Part shown: positions 1 through 12,211 of the stretch, in pieces
Numbering within the stretch: the stretch's first letter is position 1
Layout of the letters: each line of letters begins with the position of its first letter
Assembly: GCF_018991925.1 (NCBI RefSeq)
Contig: NW_024737042.1
Location: 15,892,824-15,956,823 of the forward strand
Length of the DNA stretch: 64,000 nucleotides
Reading direction: 5' to 3'
Source: Homarus americanus
Taxonomy: Eukaryota; Arthropoda; Malacostraca; Decapoda; Nephropidae
Position numbers and translations under genes: made by a program
Notes under the pieces: model-generated
Seen by the model: only the letters and a program-made list of their open reading frames with translations
Database searches by the model: none
Told to the model about the DNA's origin: nothing

Positions 1-31
1 AGGTTCCATCCCATCGACCATTTTTTAAATT

Positions 32-33
32 TT

Positions 34-66
<33 letters not shown>

Positions 67-90
67 TTTTCTTCTTCTTTCTTTCTTTCT

Positions 91-136
<46 letters not shown>

Positions 137-195
137 TTTCTTTCTTCTTTCTTTCTTCTTCTTTCTTTCTTTCTTTCTTTCTTTCTTTTCTTTCT

Positions 196-236
<41 letters not shown>

Positions 237-275
237 TTTCTTTCTCCTCCTCCTCCTCCTCCCTTTCTTTCGTCC
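32..275. repeat. (TTTC)n tetranucleotide array with CTC end
   Basis: Nearly pure TTTC/TTC repeats run from about 32 to 245 and pass into a short (CTC)n block and a pyrimidine-rich tail. The plus strand is all pyrimidine, so a purine-pyrimidine triplex is possible in principle. No coding content. Confidence 0.95.
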
Positions 276-377
276 TTCCTCCTTCTTGATAATAAAGTTA
301 TCGTATTCAAGCGATCATTATTATATGTTATGACTTCTGTACTGAGGATAAAGTCACTGACCTACCTGTCACTTGAA

Positions 378-1332
378 TCCTGCACCTGCAAAAGATCTTG
401 TGGTCTTCCACATTTTCATCTCACATTTACCCAGTGAGGAGATAATTGACAACCATTTTGCAAACCATGTCAAGTACCTCCCAGTCTTGGCCTCACCTCT
501 GGCTTGATTCTTCCTCCACCTCCCTCCCAGTGTTCAACTAATGACCTGCCAACAAACTCCTGAATGAATCCAAACGCCCACGACCCCACTGACCTTCCAA
601 CTGCAACAAGGAGTTTAGTCGAACTTGCCACCCTCTGTTCCCACGCATCCCTTAATGGAACTGCATTTTATACCTATTGGTCACCACCCCACAGTCCCTT
701 TAACGATCTCCCACCAGTCTTGACCTTATCACACCAACCTGGCTCCCATCTCCACTGCACACCATCAAGGCACTTGACAGGCATGGACCACGGAGAACAA
801 GGTCACCATCAACCACACCAAACTGTAGTCATGCACATCACTGCCACCACCCAGTGCAAGCCCCAGCAGTCAACAGTGGGTGCTCATCCTCCAGCTGGTG
901 CCAGTCTGCCAAACTCCTGGTGTAATCAGACAACAAACTGACTGAAGGCCCATAAAACACAGTCAAGGCAGCCTGTCTCTACAGCTACAACGACTTCACG
1001 GACATCCACGCCAGAGCTGAGGACCATCTACAATGCCTGACATTCTCCCCAAACCACGTATGCCACCAGCCTGGTCGTCTCTTCAACTCCACCCAACAAC
1101 GTCGGCTAGAGGCTACAGAGCGGCCTGCAGACCATGCTCGGCGCAACACCTGGCTACACCAACGCTCTTCCACCCTGAAATGCCATCCCTCAGTGACCCC
1201 TACCACCAAGCACTGAAAGGTTTGCAGCCAACAATGCACCACCCTCGTCATCACACTTCCTTCCACCGGCAGCCCCCACCCACCTTTGCCCAGTCCTATT
1301 CTCGTTACCAAATAGTCTCAAAAATAAAATAA
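378..1332 (+). pseudogene. Decayed non-LTR retrotransposon remnant, same family as the element at 61159-64000
   Basis: Short conserved blocks appear in different frames in the order of the RT ORF of the minus-strand element at the window's right end. A DNHFA-type block lies near 448-465. A VELATLC block near 616-636 parallels ELAKPLC there. TINHTK (805-822) is followed in another frame by VVMHI (826-840), matching TINHTKTMVMHI in the intact copy. Traces of the C-terminal ARH/PRHH region follow, and the remnant stops at an AATAAA-containing end near 1325-1332. The catalytic RT core between the N-terminal blocks and TINHTK is missing, so there is a large internal deletion plus many frameshifts and stops. 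It is non-functional. The family link is inferred by eye from weak blocks; a translated alignment to 61395-62783 would settle it. Confidence 0.6.
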
Positions 1333-1369
1333 TGGAACCTCAAACACTGATGCGTTTACTGACACACCA

Positions 1370-4300
1370 CAACACCACCACCCCAGCCACTCACCCCTGC
1401 CTCACACACACACACACCCTGTGCCTGCCCCACCACCACCTCACCCCTGCCCACACTCTACCAGCACCTGCCTGCCACTCTACCACACACCTCTGCCTGC
1501 CACACACTGCCACACCTGTGCCTGCCCCTACCTCACCACAAACCCTGCCTGCTCCCACTCACCACCACCCTGCCTCACACTCACACCACACCACCTCCCT
1601 GCCTGCCACTTTCACTACCACTAACCCCACCACCCACTACTACCACCACTCTCACCCCCTGCCTCAGCCACAACTACCACCACCACCACCACCTGTCACT
1701 ACTACTACCACCACCACCACCACCACCACCACAATCCCCACCCACACAACCACCACCAACCCCACCCGCCACCACTACTCACCACCTTTCACCCCCACCT
1801 GGCCACCACCACCACCACCCCACCACCACACACTACCACAACTACCACTAATTCTGCCCCACACCACCACCACCACCCCTGCCCGCCACCACGACCCCAC
1901 ACCCCACCTGCCACAACCACCACCACCCCACACCACTCACCACCATCCCCCACCCACACCACCACCACCTCCTGGCTCCGCCATCACCACCTCACCACTC
2001 CCTGGCCCTGCCACCACCACACCCCCTGCCTCGCCACCACCACCACCACCCCACCTGCCACCACCACCACCACCCCCACCCACACCACACACCCCCGACT
2101 CACACCTCACCACTCCACACCCACCCTGCCCGCCACTCTCCACCCCTGCCCGCCACCACACCACACCCTGCCCACACACCATCACCACCACCCCACTCCT
2201 GACACCACCACCACCACCCCTGGCTCCACACCACCACCACCACCCCCCCCTGCACCACTACCTCCACCAATCCCCACCTGCCACCACACTCACCACACCA
2301 TCCCACCCCCTGCCTGCCACCACCACCACCTCCCCACCCCCACCACCACCACCACCACCTCCCGTCTGCCACACCACCACCACCACCCCACCTAACACTC
2401 ACCACCACCACCCCCACCTACCACTACCACCACCCCACCACACCACCACCACCACCCCCACCTCACACCACACCACCACCGACTCCGCCACCACCACCAC
2501 TCAACCTCCCGCCACCACCACCACCACCCCACCTGACACCACACCACCACCACACCCCTGGCCCGCCACCACCACCACCACCCCCTACCTCACACCACCA
2601 CCCACTTCATCCCCTGCCCGCCACTCACCACCACCCCCTGCCACCACCACCACCAACCCCTGCCCGCCACCACCACCACCAACCTGCCCACACCACCACC
2701 ATCACCCCTGCCTGCCACCACCACCACCAACTCTGCCACCACACCACCACCCTGCCTGCCACTCCACTACTACCACACCAACCACCCCACACACCCACCA
2801 ACTCCCTGCCTGCCACTACTACCACTACCCTGCCTGCCACTACTACTACACTACTCCCTGCCCGCCACTTCACTAACATTACCCCTGCTCTGCCACTACC
2901 ATTACCATATCCCTGCCTGCCACTACTACCACTACTCCTTGCCTGCCACCACTACCATCACCCCTGCCTGCCACTACTCACCACTACTCCCCTGCCCCAC
3001 CACTTCACCATCATCCCTGCCTGCCACCACCACCATCACCCCTGCCTGCCACTACTACCATCACCCCAGCCTGCCAACCACTTACCACCATCTTGCCTGC
3101 CACCACCACCACCAACCTGGCCTGCCACCACACACACCACCCCTTGCCCCACACCACTACCCACCACCCTTGCCCCACACCACTACCACCACCCCTGCCC
3201 GCCACTACCACACTCACCCCACCTGCCACCACCACCACCACCTGCTCACACTCTCACCACCATCCCCTGCCTGCCACCACCACTCCCACTCCCCACCCAA
3301 AGCACTACCACCACACTCCCTGCCCCACCATCACCACTGCCCCTGCCTGCCACCACTACCACTCACTCCCCTGCCACACTACCACCACCAATTCCCACCT
3401 GCCACTACACCACCACCCCCTGCCCGCCACTACACTCACACCTCAACTCCTGCCTCCCACCACCACCACCACCTCTTGCCTCCAATTACCACCCACACCC
3501 CTGCCCACCACCACACCACCACCATCCCTGCCCTGCCACCACCAATCCCCACCCTCACACCACCACCACCACCTGCCTCACACCACCACCACTCACCCCA
3601 GCCTGCCACCACCACCACCAACCTCTCCGCCACTCACCACCACCAACCCCACCCTGCCACTGCCACCACTCACCCCCTGCCCGCCACTCACCACCACCAC
3701 CCCTTGCCTGCCACTCACCACCATCAACTCCTGCCTGCCACTCACTACCTCCACCACCCCTGCCCGCCACCTCACTACTCACACCACCCCCTGCCTGCCA
3801 CCACCACCACCACCCCTGCCTCCGCCACCACTACTCATCACTCCTGGCCTGCCACTACCACCACTATCCCCTGCCTCCGCCACTACTACCACCTGCACAC
3901 CCCTTGCCTGCCACTACTCACCACACCCCCTTCTCCACACTACCACTCACTCCCCTGCCTCCACACACCACTCACCCCTGCCTGCCACTCACTACCTACA
4001 CTCCCCTGCTCACACTCACCACCACACTCCCTGCCCACACTACTTCACCACCACCCCTGCCTGCCACCATCACCACCACCCCTGCCTGCCACTTCACTAC
4101 CACTCACCCCCTGCCCCTGCCACCACACCCACCACTCCCCTGCCTGACTACTACCACACCCCCTGCCTGCCACCACTACCTCACTCACACCCCTGGCACC
4201 TGCCACCACCACCACCACCCCTGCCCGCCACCTCACTACCACCTCACCCCTTGCCTGCCACCACCACCACCAACTTTGCCTGCCACTACCACACCCCTGC

Positions 4301-5235
4301 CCACACCACCACCACCACCCCTGCCCGCCACCACCACCACCCCATCCCTGGCCCACACCACCACCACCCCCAGCCCTGCCACCACCACCACCAACCCTGC
4401 CCACACCACCACCACACCCCTCAGCCCGCCACCACCACCACCACCCCTGCCCGCCACCACCACCACCACCCCACACCCGCCACCACCACCACTCCCCGGG
4501 CCCGCCACCACCACCACCACCCTGTCTGCCACCATCACCACCACCCCTGCCCGACACCTCACTACCACCACCCCTGGCCCCGACACCACCACCACCACCC
4601 CACCCCGCCACCACCACCACCTCACCCCTGCCCGCCACCACCACCACCACCCCTGCCTGCCACCACCACCACACCTTGGCTCCACACCACCATCACTCAC
4701 CCCCGCCTACACTACTCACCACTCACCCTGCCTTCGCCACTAATTACCACTATCCCTGCCTGTACCACTACTCACCACCCTTGCTCACTACCACCACCAC
4801 CCTTGCCTGCCACTACTACCACCACCCTTGCCTGCCACTACCACCATCACCCCTCTCAACCACACACCAACCCTGCCTGCCACCACTACCACACACCCTG
4901 CCTGCCACTACTACCACCACCCTTGCCCACCACCACCACCACTACCCTTGCCTGCCACTACTACCACTACCCTGCCTGCCACTACTACCACTACCCTTGC
5001 CTGCCACTATTACCACTACCCTGCCTGCCACTACACCATTACCACCTGCCCCACTACAACCACTCACCTTGCCTCACTACCACCATTACCCCTACCTGCC
5101 ACTACTTCCACTCACCCCTACCTGCCACTACTACCACTAAACATGCCACTACTACATCACCCCACCTGCCACTACACCACAACCTTGTCTGCCACTACAC
5201 CACACCCCTACCTTCCCAATACCACTAATACCCGG
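1370..5235. repeat. Long G-poor CCA/CCTGCCTGCCACTAC minisatellite
   Basis: About 3.9 kb of irregular tandem repeats. CCTGCCTGCCACTACTACC-like and CACCCCTGCCCGCCACC-like units alternate with runs of (CCA)n. The plus strand is almost free of G except in the GCC of each unit. Because the units lack stops, two frames stay open for 514 and 711 codons of His/Pro/Thr, and minus frames give Gly/Trp/Val-rich peptides. I treat all of these as repeat artefacts: composition follows the repeat, there is no domain, and several frames are open at once. The 5' part is richer in CCA and the 3' part in ACTACC, so the array evolved in blocks. Confidence 0.93.
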
Positions 5236-5236
5236 C

Positions 5237-5360
5237 CTACAACTACTACTACTACAACTACTACTAATACTACTACTACTACTAATACAACTACTACTAC
5301 TATTACAACTACTACTTCTACTCTTAGTACTGCTTCTACTACTACTACTACTACTACACA
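5237..5360. repeat. (ACT)n trinucleotide array
   Basis: Imperfect ACT/AAT triplets continue directly from the minisatellite and end near 5357. Confidence 0.9.
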
Positions 5361-5440
5361 GATCACAGCCATCACATTAACTGTTTCACCTCACCTCAAC
5401 CTACTACACAGACTGGAAAATAAAATCCATATGGACCAGG

Positions 5441-5480
5441 TGTGTGTGTGGTGTGTGGTGTGTGGTGTGTGTGTGTGTGT
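5441..5480. repeat. (GT)n with GTGTG(G) variants
   Basis: Short GT-rich run. It lies 50 bp before a long (AC)n run, so the two are complementary and could pair. Confidence 0.9.
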
Positions 5481-5532
5481 CACCTTTAACCATCAACTCT
5501 CCTGTTTACCCCACACTGCCCACAGACTAAAA

Positions 5533-5640
<108 letters not shown>

Positions 5641-5739
5641 CCATTGCCCTTCACTAATACAACACTACCACAGTTACTACCACACATAACCAACACCCTC
5701 TCAATATTACCACCCAGTACACTCACTACACAGCCCATC

Positions 5740-5962
5740 CCTCACACGTCCTCAACACACACCCTCCCTCACCACACACCACCACACACCCCACACACAC
5801 CTCCCTCACCACACACCTCCCTCACCACACACACCTCCTCACCACCTACCCTCACCACACGCCCTCCCTCACCACACACCCTCCCTCACCACACGCTCTC
5901 CCTCACCACACACCCTCACCACACACCCTCACCACACGCCCTCCTTCACCACACACCATTAT
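5740..5962. repeat. CCCTCACCACACA minisatellite
   Basis: About 13-15 bp units of CCCTCACCACACAC, roughly 15 copies with length variants. It continues the AC-rich composition to its left. Confidence 0.9.
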
Positions 5963-6124
5963 CGACAGTCTCCTTCAGAACTAATTGTCCCACAAAAATC
6001 ATTAAGGAAGCTGAATGCATAATTACACAGTTTTTAATGAAGCGACGAGAAGTTTGTTTTTAGTGAGTTAATGCCGCTAACTTGTGATGTCATTTTAAGA
6101 GCGGTTCCTCAAGTAGTCTTAAGA

Positions 6125-6250
6125 AATATTAGATTAGGTTGTAGGTTCGGTTTGGAAGGTTAGGTTAGGCTAGGCTAGGCTAGGCTAGACTAGACTAGCT
6201 GCAGGATTGAGCTGAGGATAATGCTAGGAAAGGTTAGTTAGGTTTGGAGC
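6125..6250. repeat. Degenerate TTAGG-like telomeric repeat
   Basis: GGTTAGGTTAGGCTAGGCTA-type units near 6155-6200 drift into GACTA and GGTTTGG variants. This is a decayed interstitial run of the arthropod TTAGG motif on the plus strand. Confidence 0.65.
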
Positions 6251-6259
6251 GGTTTGGAA

Positions 6260-7310
6260 ATAGAGGAAGAAACTGTTGGTTGTTGGTATTTGACGACGTG
6301 TGTCATGGGTTGCGCTGGGCCTCCTGCACAACCCATCCCAAATGTTTGTTTAGGTAGAGATAAGGTGCCCGGCCAGCCGATAGGGGTCATCTCACGCCTC
6401 AAAACCACATTTTAGTCAGTGGGCTTTAGACCTTGGGTTATAGAAGACCTCCTGCTCCGCGGATTTAGAACAAGGGCCATACAGTCCTACCAGTGCTACG
6501 GGTCTGTGTGTGCAAATCCCCGAGATTGTTGTTAAGTCCAGCGACAAGTTAACACATCCTGTAAAGTGATCAATAGTGAGCCTGTTTGCTACAAGAGCAC
6601 TCCAGGCCGGCTAATAGATCTAAACGATTAATTCTCCAGGTTGACAAATTCTCCTTATAACTTACTGTACTGTGGCGTGAATGGGTGACTGACCTATCCA
6701 TGCAAATTATAAGTCCAGGTATGGAATTGTGCCAAACAAACGTAGTACAATCATCTGCCTGTATCTGTGATCCTCTAATATTATTATTACCAAAGGTAAT
6801 GACTAATTGGTTATGACAAAGTATAACTAATAACTTAGATGGATGTTGGAAATTAATGGAATTCATTAAATCATCATTTATCAAGTACACAACGCATTGA
6901 ATGCCGGAAGCAGAGTGAAATTCAACGTAGTGATACACCATAATCTCCTGGATGAGTAACCAGTGTGAAGGTATCTGAGTTCTACGGTAAGAAAACCACT
7001 TTCCTGCATTTAAAACGTAACAACGTGTGTTAGAGAACTTATTGATAACGGAAGCTACACAAAGTCAACATTTATGGAGAAAGAATCATTCCATCCAGAT
7101 TAATGGAGAAAAAAATCACTATAAAATTCTTTCTCACTTAATGGATCTTACTGAGGCAGACTCGAGTCATTAGTGAACCTTGAGACACGATTTCATATTT
7201 AAGGTGACATTAATTGGTAGAAAAGGGCATGTATTGTGTGTGTGTGTGTACCTATACATGTATGCAAACTCCGTCAGTCGTAAAGCTTCACGCCTCGAGG
7301 AAATAAATTC
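6260..7310. other. Unique sequence, no supported gene
   Basis: About 1 kb of non-repetitive DNA. A minus-strand open frame of 123 codons (6570-6941) has mixed composition but no motif I recognise. It is close to what chance allows in 64 kb, so it is not called as a gene. A small hairpin lies at about 6308-6337 with ATGGGTTG and CAACCCAT arms. Confidence 0.5.
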
Positions 7311-7336
7311 TTTCTAAGTGAAAGAGAACGGACCTA

Positions 7337-7890
7337 TCTCTGGGCAGAAGACTCAGGGCAGAGAAGACTTGGGGCAGAAGACTCAGGGCAAGGAGAGAAG
7401 ACTCAGGGCAGAAGACTCAGGAGAAGACTCGGGGAGAAGATTTAGGGCAGAGAAGACTCCGGAGCAGAGAAGACTCGGGGTAGAGAAGATTCAGGGCAGA
7501 AGACTCGGGGCAGGAAGACTCAGGGCAGGAAGACTCAGGGCAAGGAAGACTCGAAGCAGGAGACTCGGACACAGGAGACTCGGGAAGTGAAGACTCAGGG
7601 CAGAGAGAAACTCAGGCAGAGAAGACTGTGGCACGGAAGACTCGGGCAGAGAAGACCGGAGCACGGAAGACTCGGGGCAGGAAGACTCGGGCAGGGAAGA
7701 CTCAGGGCAAGGGAAGACTCAGGGCAGGGAAGACTCGGGGCAGGAAGACTCCGGGGCAAAGGAAGACTCGGGCAGAGAAGACTCAGAGCAGGGAAGACTC
7801 AGGGCAGGGAAGACTCGGGGCAGGGAAGACTCGGGGCAGGGAAGACACGGGGCAGGGAAGACTCGGGGCAGGGAAGACTCGGGGCACTCA
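7337..7890. repeat. 16-bp minisatellite GAAGACTCGGGGCAGG
   Basis: About 35 copies of a 15-17 bp purine-rich unit (GAAGACTCAGGGCAGG). Frames stay open and give Lys/Thr/Arg/Gly-rich peptides; these are repeat artefacts. The plus strand carries regularly spaced GGGG or GGG tracts, so G-quadruplex formation is plausible. Confidence 0.95.
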
Positions 7891-7994
7891 CATTACAAAG
7901 AGGGACATTAAGGCCAAGAAAGTTGGAAACAGGTGGCCGCCTCCTGGCCAATTGGTCCCTGATTGTGACCTGAAGTTGTGGTCGTCCCTTACCC

Positions 7995-8485
7995 GATGAT
8001 AGAGGAGGTGAGGCGTAGAGGAGGAGGAGGAGGAGGAGGTTAAGAGGAGGAAGTTAAAAACGGGAGGAAAAGAGGAAGAGGTTAAGAGGGGGAGGTTAAG
8101 ATAAGAAAGGGAGGTTAAGAGGAAGAGGAGGAGGGTAGAATTGTGATGAAGTTGAGGAATAGTTGTAGGAATTATACCGACGACGAAACGACATAGAATA
8201 AAGAAAACATTGATAAAAAGAATAGATAGAGATAGAGACGATAGAGAGATAAAGATAGAGAGATAAATAATTAGAGAGACGATAAAGAGATAAAGATAGA
8301 GAGATAAATAATTAGAGATATTATACAGACAATAAACTTATAAATAAACTCTACGCGTCACTTAGTATGGAAGTTCTTTCTATATCACTGCTCGTCCTCC
8401 AAGGTCCACTTTGAGGAGGACCTGAAGAAGGAGCATGATCCATAACTCCCACTCAGAGTCATGGGAGGAGAGAGGGAGGAGAGAG

Positions 8486-8547
<62 letters not shown>
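7995..8547. repeat. Purine-rich tract: GGA-rich, GATA-like and (GA)n
   Basis: GGA-rich sequence (8005-8160) is followed by a tandemly duplicated GATAGAGAGATAAATAATTA segment (8218-8325), then about 40 bp of ordinary sequence, then a (GA)n run (8473-8547) with one interruption. Confidence 0.85.
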
Positions 8548-8548
<1 letters not shown>

Positions 8549-8559
8549 GTCGAGTATAA

Positions 8560-10040
8560 TATAATGACTATCCAGCAGTATTGCCCAGGAGGATAGTATA
8601 AGTGGAGGAAGGATGAACGGAATGAGAGGAAGAGGTGGGGGGGACACAGGATGGTGAGACAGATGAGAGGCATAAGGAGGGGAGAGACAAGGATGAGACA
8701 GATGGACTAGGAGAGGGCATCTCTGTCTGGTGTGTTAGGAGAGGGTGATGGGGCCATGAGACAGTAAAGAGATAATGTAGAGACTGAGAGAGAACTTATG
8801 GTTGGTGTCGCTCCTCACCTCAGCCTCAGCCCAGAGCCTCACTACTCCCTTCCTGTCTCATACCACTTCCTCCTTCATCTCTGTCCTTCACCTCAATTCT
8901 TCCTCACCCTTCCTCCTCACCCTACCTTACCTCACTACACGTCGTAGATAAAATAAAAACAAAAATTGTGAAATAAACAGAAATTCCTATATTTATTTTT
9001 ACAATGAAAGACATGATAAGTGTTACGAGAACGAATGAAAGAAATATGAAAGGTTAAATAATGAAGTAGATGGGAGAAAAAAGAATTAATGATTAGATGA
9101 AAATAGTTGATTGCTGATTTGATCTTCACAAAAATTTACTTGATGATGAGATTAAAGATTGGGGTGAGGGGGAGGGTAGGAGAGGGTTGGGGAGGGGGAG
9201 ATGAGGAGGGAGGTAGGGTAGGTAAGGGAGGGAGAAGGTGAGGCAGAGGAAATGTGGTGAGGAGAAGGGAGGAAGGAAGGTAGTGAGGGAAGAATGGAGG
9301 AGAAAAAGTTTGAAGATTTTGTCTGTCTGACCGATTTCAGAATAAATATTAACGCTCTCTCTAGCGATTAAAAAACGTAAATGAAAAAGAAAAAAAATAT
9401 GTATATATATATATTCGTCGGACTCCACTTTCCTCCACATTCCTCCTCCTCTTTTCCTCCTCCTCTTCCCTCCAAAAAGAGGAATTGTCCTCCAAATTAA
9501 ATCGAAAACGCAATTATAAGATTTAGTTATTTATCCTTAATATTTTATTAACTCTCAACGGTGAAGTAATTTTAGATTTTTTGTTTTATTATTTATTTAT
9601 TTATTTATTTATATAATTTATTTTTTTCTTCATTTTTATTTTACTTAATTTTTTCTCTGTAAAATTACCCTTCTGACGACATAACACCCTTGATTAGGTT
9701 AGAGTTAGGTTAGGATAAATGCTCTTCTTCAGCTTATTCATCTTCCACTTCCATATTTATCGGTCTCCTATCCTTCCCTTGTTATTCGTTCCCATCACCT
9801 TCCACTCTGTCTAATCACCCACTCAACCCAAAGTTGAAGTACCTGATCAAAAAGTCAAACAAAGATTAAATACAAGAAATATAATTATGTCCTCAAGCGC
9901 TATTCAAGTATGATGTATTTACTATATCGTGAGGTGAGATCATTAAGTCTCACCTGATGACAAGGTTATCTTGCCTGAGTCTTAATTACAGTAAAAATGT
10001 GTTGTGCTATCAGTCGAGAATATGAGACATGTTGTTGTTA
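8560..10040. other. Mostly unique sequence with a GGA-rich patch
   Basis: No gene supported. It holds a purine-rich stretch (9150-9300), a short TTTA run (9588-9612), a brief TTAGG-like motif (9690-9718), and at 8998-9012 a piece (ACAATGAAAGACAT) shared with the terminal repeat of the palindromic element at 29877-30042. Open frames here are AT-rich or repeat-derived. Confidence 0.5.
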
Positions 10041-10059
10041 TGTGTAACACAGATGATGG

Positions 10060-10440
10060 TGTGGTGTGTGGTGTGTGTGTGGTGTGGGGTGTGGTGTGGT
10101 GTGTGTGTGGGTGTGGTGTGGTTGTGGTGGTGGTGTGGTGTGGTGTGTGTGTGGTGGTGGCTGTGGTGTGGCTGTGGCTGTGGTGTGTGGTTGTGGTGTG
10201 TGTGTGTGTGTGGTGGTGTGTGTGTGTGGTGGTGGTGTGTGTGGTGGTGTGGTGTGGCTGGTGTGGTGTGTGTGGGTGGTGTGGTGTGGTGTGTGGTGTG
10301 GTGGTGTGGTGTGGTGTGGTTGGTGTGGTGTGTGTGGTGTGTTGTGTGTGTGTGGTGTGGTTGTGGTGTGGTGTGGTTGTGGTGTGGTGTGGTGTGGTGT
10401 GGTTGTGGGTGGTGTGGTAGGTAGGAGTTGTGGTGTGGTG
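10060..10440. repeat. (GGTGT)n / GTGTGG repeat
   Basis: About 380 bp of GTGTGGTGTGGTTGTGG-like repeats. All plus frames stay open with Val/Cys/Trp/Gly peptides, an artefact of the repeat. Frequent GG pairs on the plus strand could support two-tier G-quadruplexes. Confidence 0.95.
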
Positions 10441-10507
10441 CTGTGGTGGTCGAAGTTTTATGATTTTGCAATGCATTAAATAAATACTGTAAAAAGCGTT
10501 TATTTAA

Positions 10508-10564
<57 letters not shown>
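10508..10564. repeat. (CA)n dinucleotide array
   Basis: Pure CA repeat of about 28 units, complementary to the GT-rich array 70 bp upstream. Confidence 0.97.
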
Positions 10565-10568
<4 letters not shown>

Positions 10569-10699
10569 GAAAGAGAGGTGATAAATAGAAACTAGTGGGG
10601 CCAATCCACTATCCAGGTAGTAGTGACAAATGGTGGGATTAGGAAGAGTCAGTTTGAAACAATTATGAACGTCAAACCTGGGACGTAGACTGTAACCTG

Positions 10700-10990
10700 A
10701 AGATCCTGGGGAGGGGGGGGGCTAGGGGCTGGGAGGAGAGGCTGGAGGAGGAGGAGAAGGGCACTGGGTAGGAGGCTTGGGGAGGAGGTTAGGAGGGAGG
10801 AAGTTTGGCAAATGGAGGATGAGGGGTGAGGAGACTGGGGGGAGAAGAAGGTTGAGGGGTGGAGGCTGGAGGGGTAGAGGTTGTGGGAGAAGGTTAGGAG
10901 GAGGCTAGGGAAGAGAGGAGGCTGAGGGGGGAGACTGTAGGTAGAGACGGCTGTAGTGAAGGCTTGGGTGGGAGGAAGAGGCTGCTGGGG
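10700..10990. repeat. G-rich GGGAGGAGGCT-type region
   Basis: Imperfect repeats of GGAGGAGG and GGGGGAGAAGGTT-like motifs with many runs of three or more G on the plus strand. It looks like an old purine-rich minisatellite and has strong G-quadruplex potential. Confidence 0.8.
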
Positions 10991-11274
10991 GGGAAGGGCA
11001 GAGGAGGACACTGATAGTACAAGCCTTATAAATTGCAGAAAAGTCAGGTCAAGAGGATTTTTGGGCCCACTTTCCAGGTTGTTCAGGGTTGAGGGTAGGG
11101 GCTTCACTGACGGTCATGCAGAGTTAGTAGGGGAAGAAAAGGATCATCTGCCACTGTCTGCTATTTTATCCGTAGAAAGGACTATAATGTGAACCTGAGA
11201 GTCTGGGGAATTCTCAACAGAGAGGACAAGTTTACTGGAGAAGGTTGAGAGTATATTTTATGTTTTGATGTCTA

Positions 11275-11515
11275 AGATTTTAGATTTAAAGACTCTGACA
11301 TTAACTGCTAGAGTACGAAGATTTAAACCCCTTGAGTACGATGACTGAACCTCTTGAGTACGATGATTTAACCCCAAGAGTACGATAACAATCCTCGAGT
11401 TCAGTGCGACTAACCCTTAGAGTATGATGATTTAACCCTTCTTTAGTACGATGACCTTAACCCTAGAGAACAATAACAACCCCGAGTACGATGAAATATG
11501 AGGACGATGCTTTAA
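11275..11515. repeat. 22-bp repeat family, array 1 (forward)
   Basis: About ten decayed copies of a unit with core GAGTACGATGATTTAACC followed by C/T-rich CCTT. The same unit recurs at 14345-14715 (inverted), 25786-25926 (both orientations) and 58240-58365 (inverted). Confidence 0.85.
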
Positions 11516-11599
11516 TTAACCTATTGCATACGATTTCAAAATTCTTTGAGTCTAATGACATTATACTGAAGGCAAAAGTATTAAGAGTGAGTTGCTGGT

Positions 11600-11890
11600 C
11601 TTTTTATGGGTGGAAGATAAAATGAAAGAAGAGGTTACAACACGACACAAGATTTTGGTCTTACTTATGAAGATAAAATGAACGAGAGGTTACAACACGA
11701 CACAAAGATTTCGTTGTCTTACTTACGGTGGAAGATAAGTTGAACGAGAGGTTACAACACGACACAAGATTTCTGGTCTTACTTTATGGGTGGAAGAAGA
11801 TAAATTGAACGAGAGGTTACAACACGACACAAGATTTCGTGGTCTTACTTTATGGGTGGAAGATAAATTGAACGAGAGGTAATTGACACA
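11600..11890. repeat. About 60-bp tandem repeat, five copies
   Basis: Five copies of a 55-65 bp unit containing GGTTACAACACGACACAAGA, preceded by GAACGAGA and followed by a CTTACTTTATGGGTGGAAGA-like block. Copies differ by small indels. No function visible. Confidence 0.92.
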
Positions 11891-12210
11891 AGATTCTCCT
11901 CAGCTGCTGGAAGAAACCACAAAATTTACGTGATAAGAGAGAAGCAGTTGTGAAGACAAGTCCTTTCGTTATCAAGTCAGAATCCAAACTCCTGTTCCTG
12001 AGACTCATGCGTTGTTACCGTCTGTTGGTAGGAAAAACAACTTAAACTTGATGGAATTCTGATGTCGTCTCAGAGTATTTTAACCATTGTTTGGGAATTG
12101 TTGCAGCGGTTTGTTCCTTATGCTTCACAAATACATCAAAGAATAATTTTTATTTCTTGTTATCCTCAGATTATTCTCAAGTCATCTGTTTATATCTGTT
12201 TTATTCTCCT
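11890..12210. other. Unique sequence, nothing recognised
   Basis: About 320 bp of mixed-composition DNA with no convincing ORF, tandem repeat or hairpin. Confidence 0.5.
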
Positions 12211-12211
12211 G

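Noticed and set aside
1332..5228. 514- and 711-codon His/Pro/Thr open frames
   Set aside because: They lie wholly in tandem repeat, several frames are open at once, and composition follows the repeat; no domain, signal or codon bias supports a protein.
6570..6941. 123-codon minus-strand frame in unique DNA
   Set aside because: No recognised motif; length is near chance expectation for both strands of 64 kb. Kept only as a note in the unique region.
7318..7999. Lys/Arg/Gly-rich frames resembling a histone-like or RNA-binding protein
   Set aside because: The 16-bp minisatellite shifts frame with each unit; three overlapping frames give similar composition.
10004..10561. Val/Cys/Trp-rich and His/Thr-rich frames on both strands
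   Set aside because: Artefacts of GTGTGG repeats; all frames are open together.
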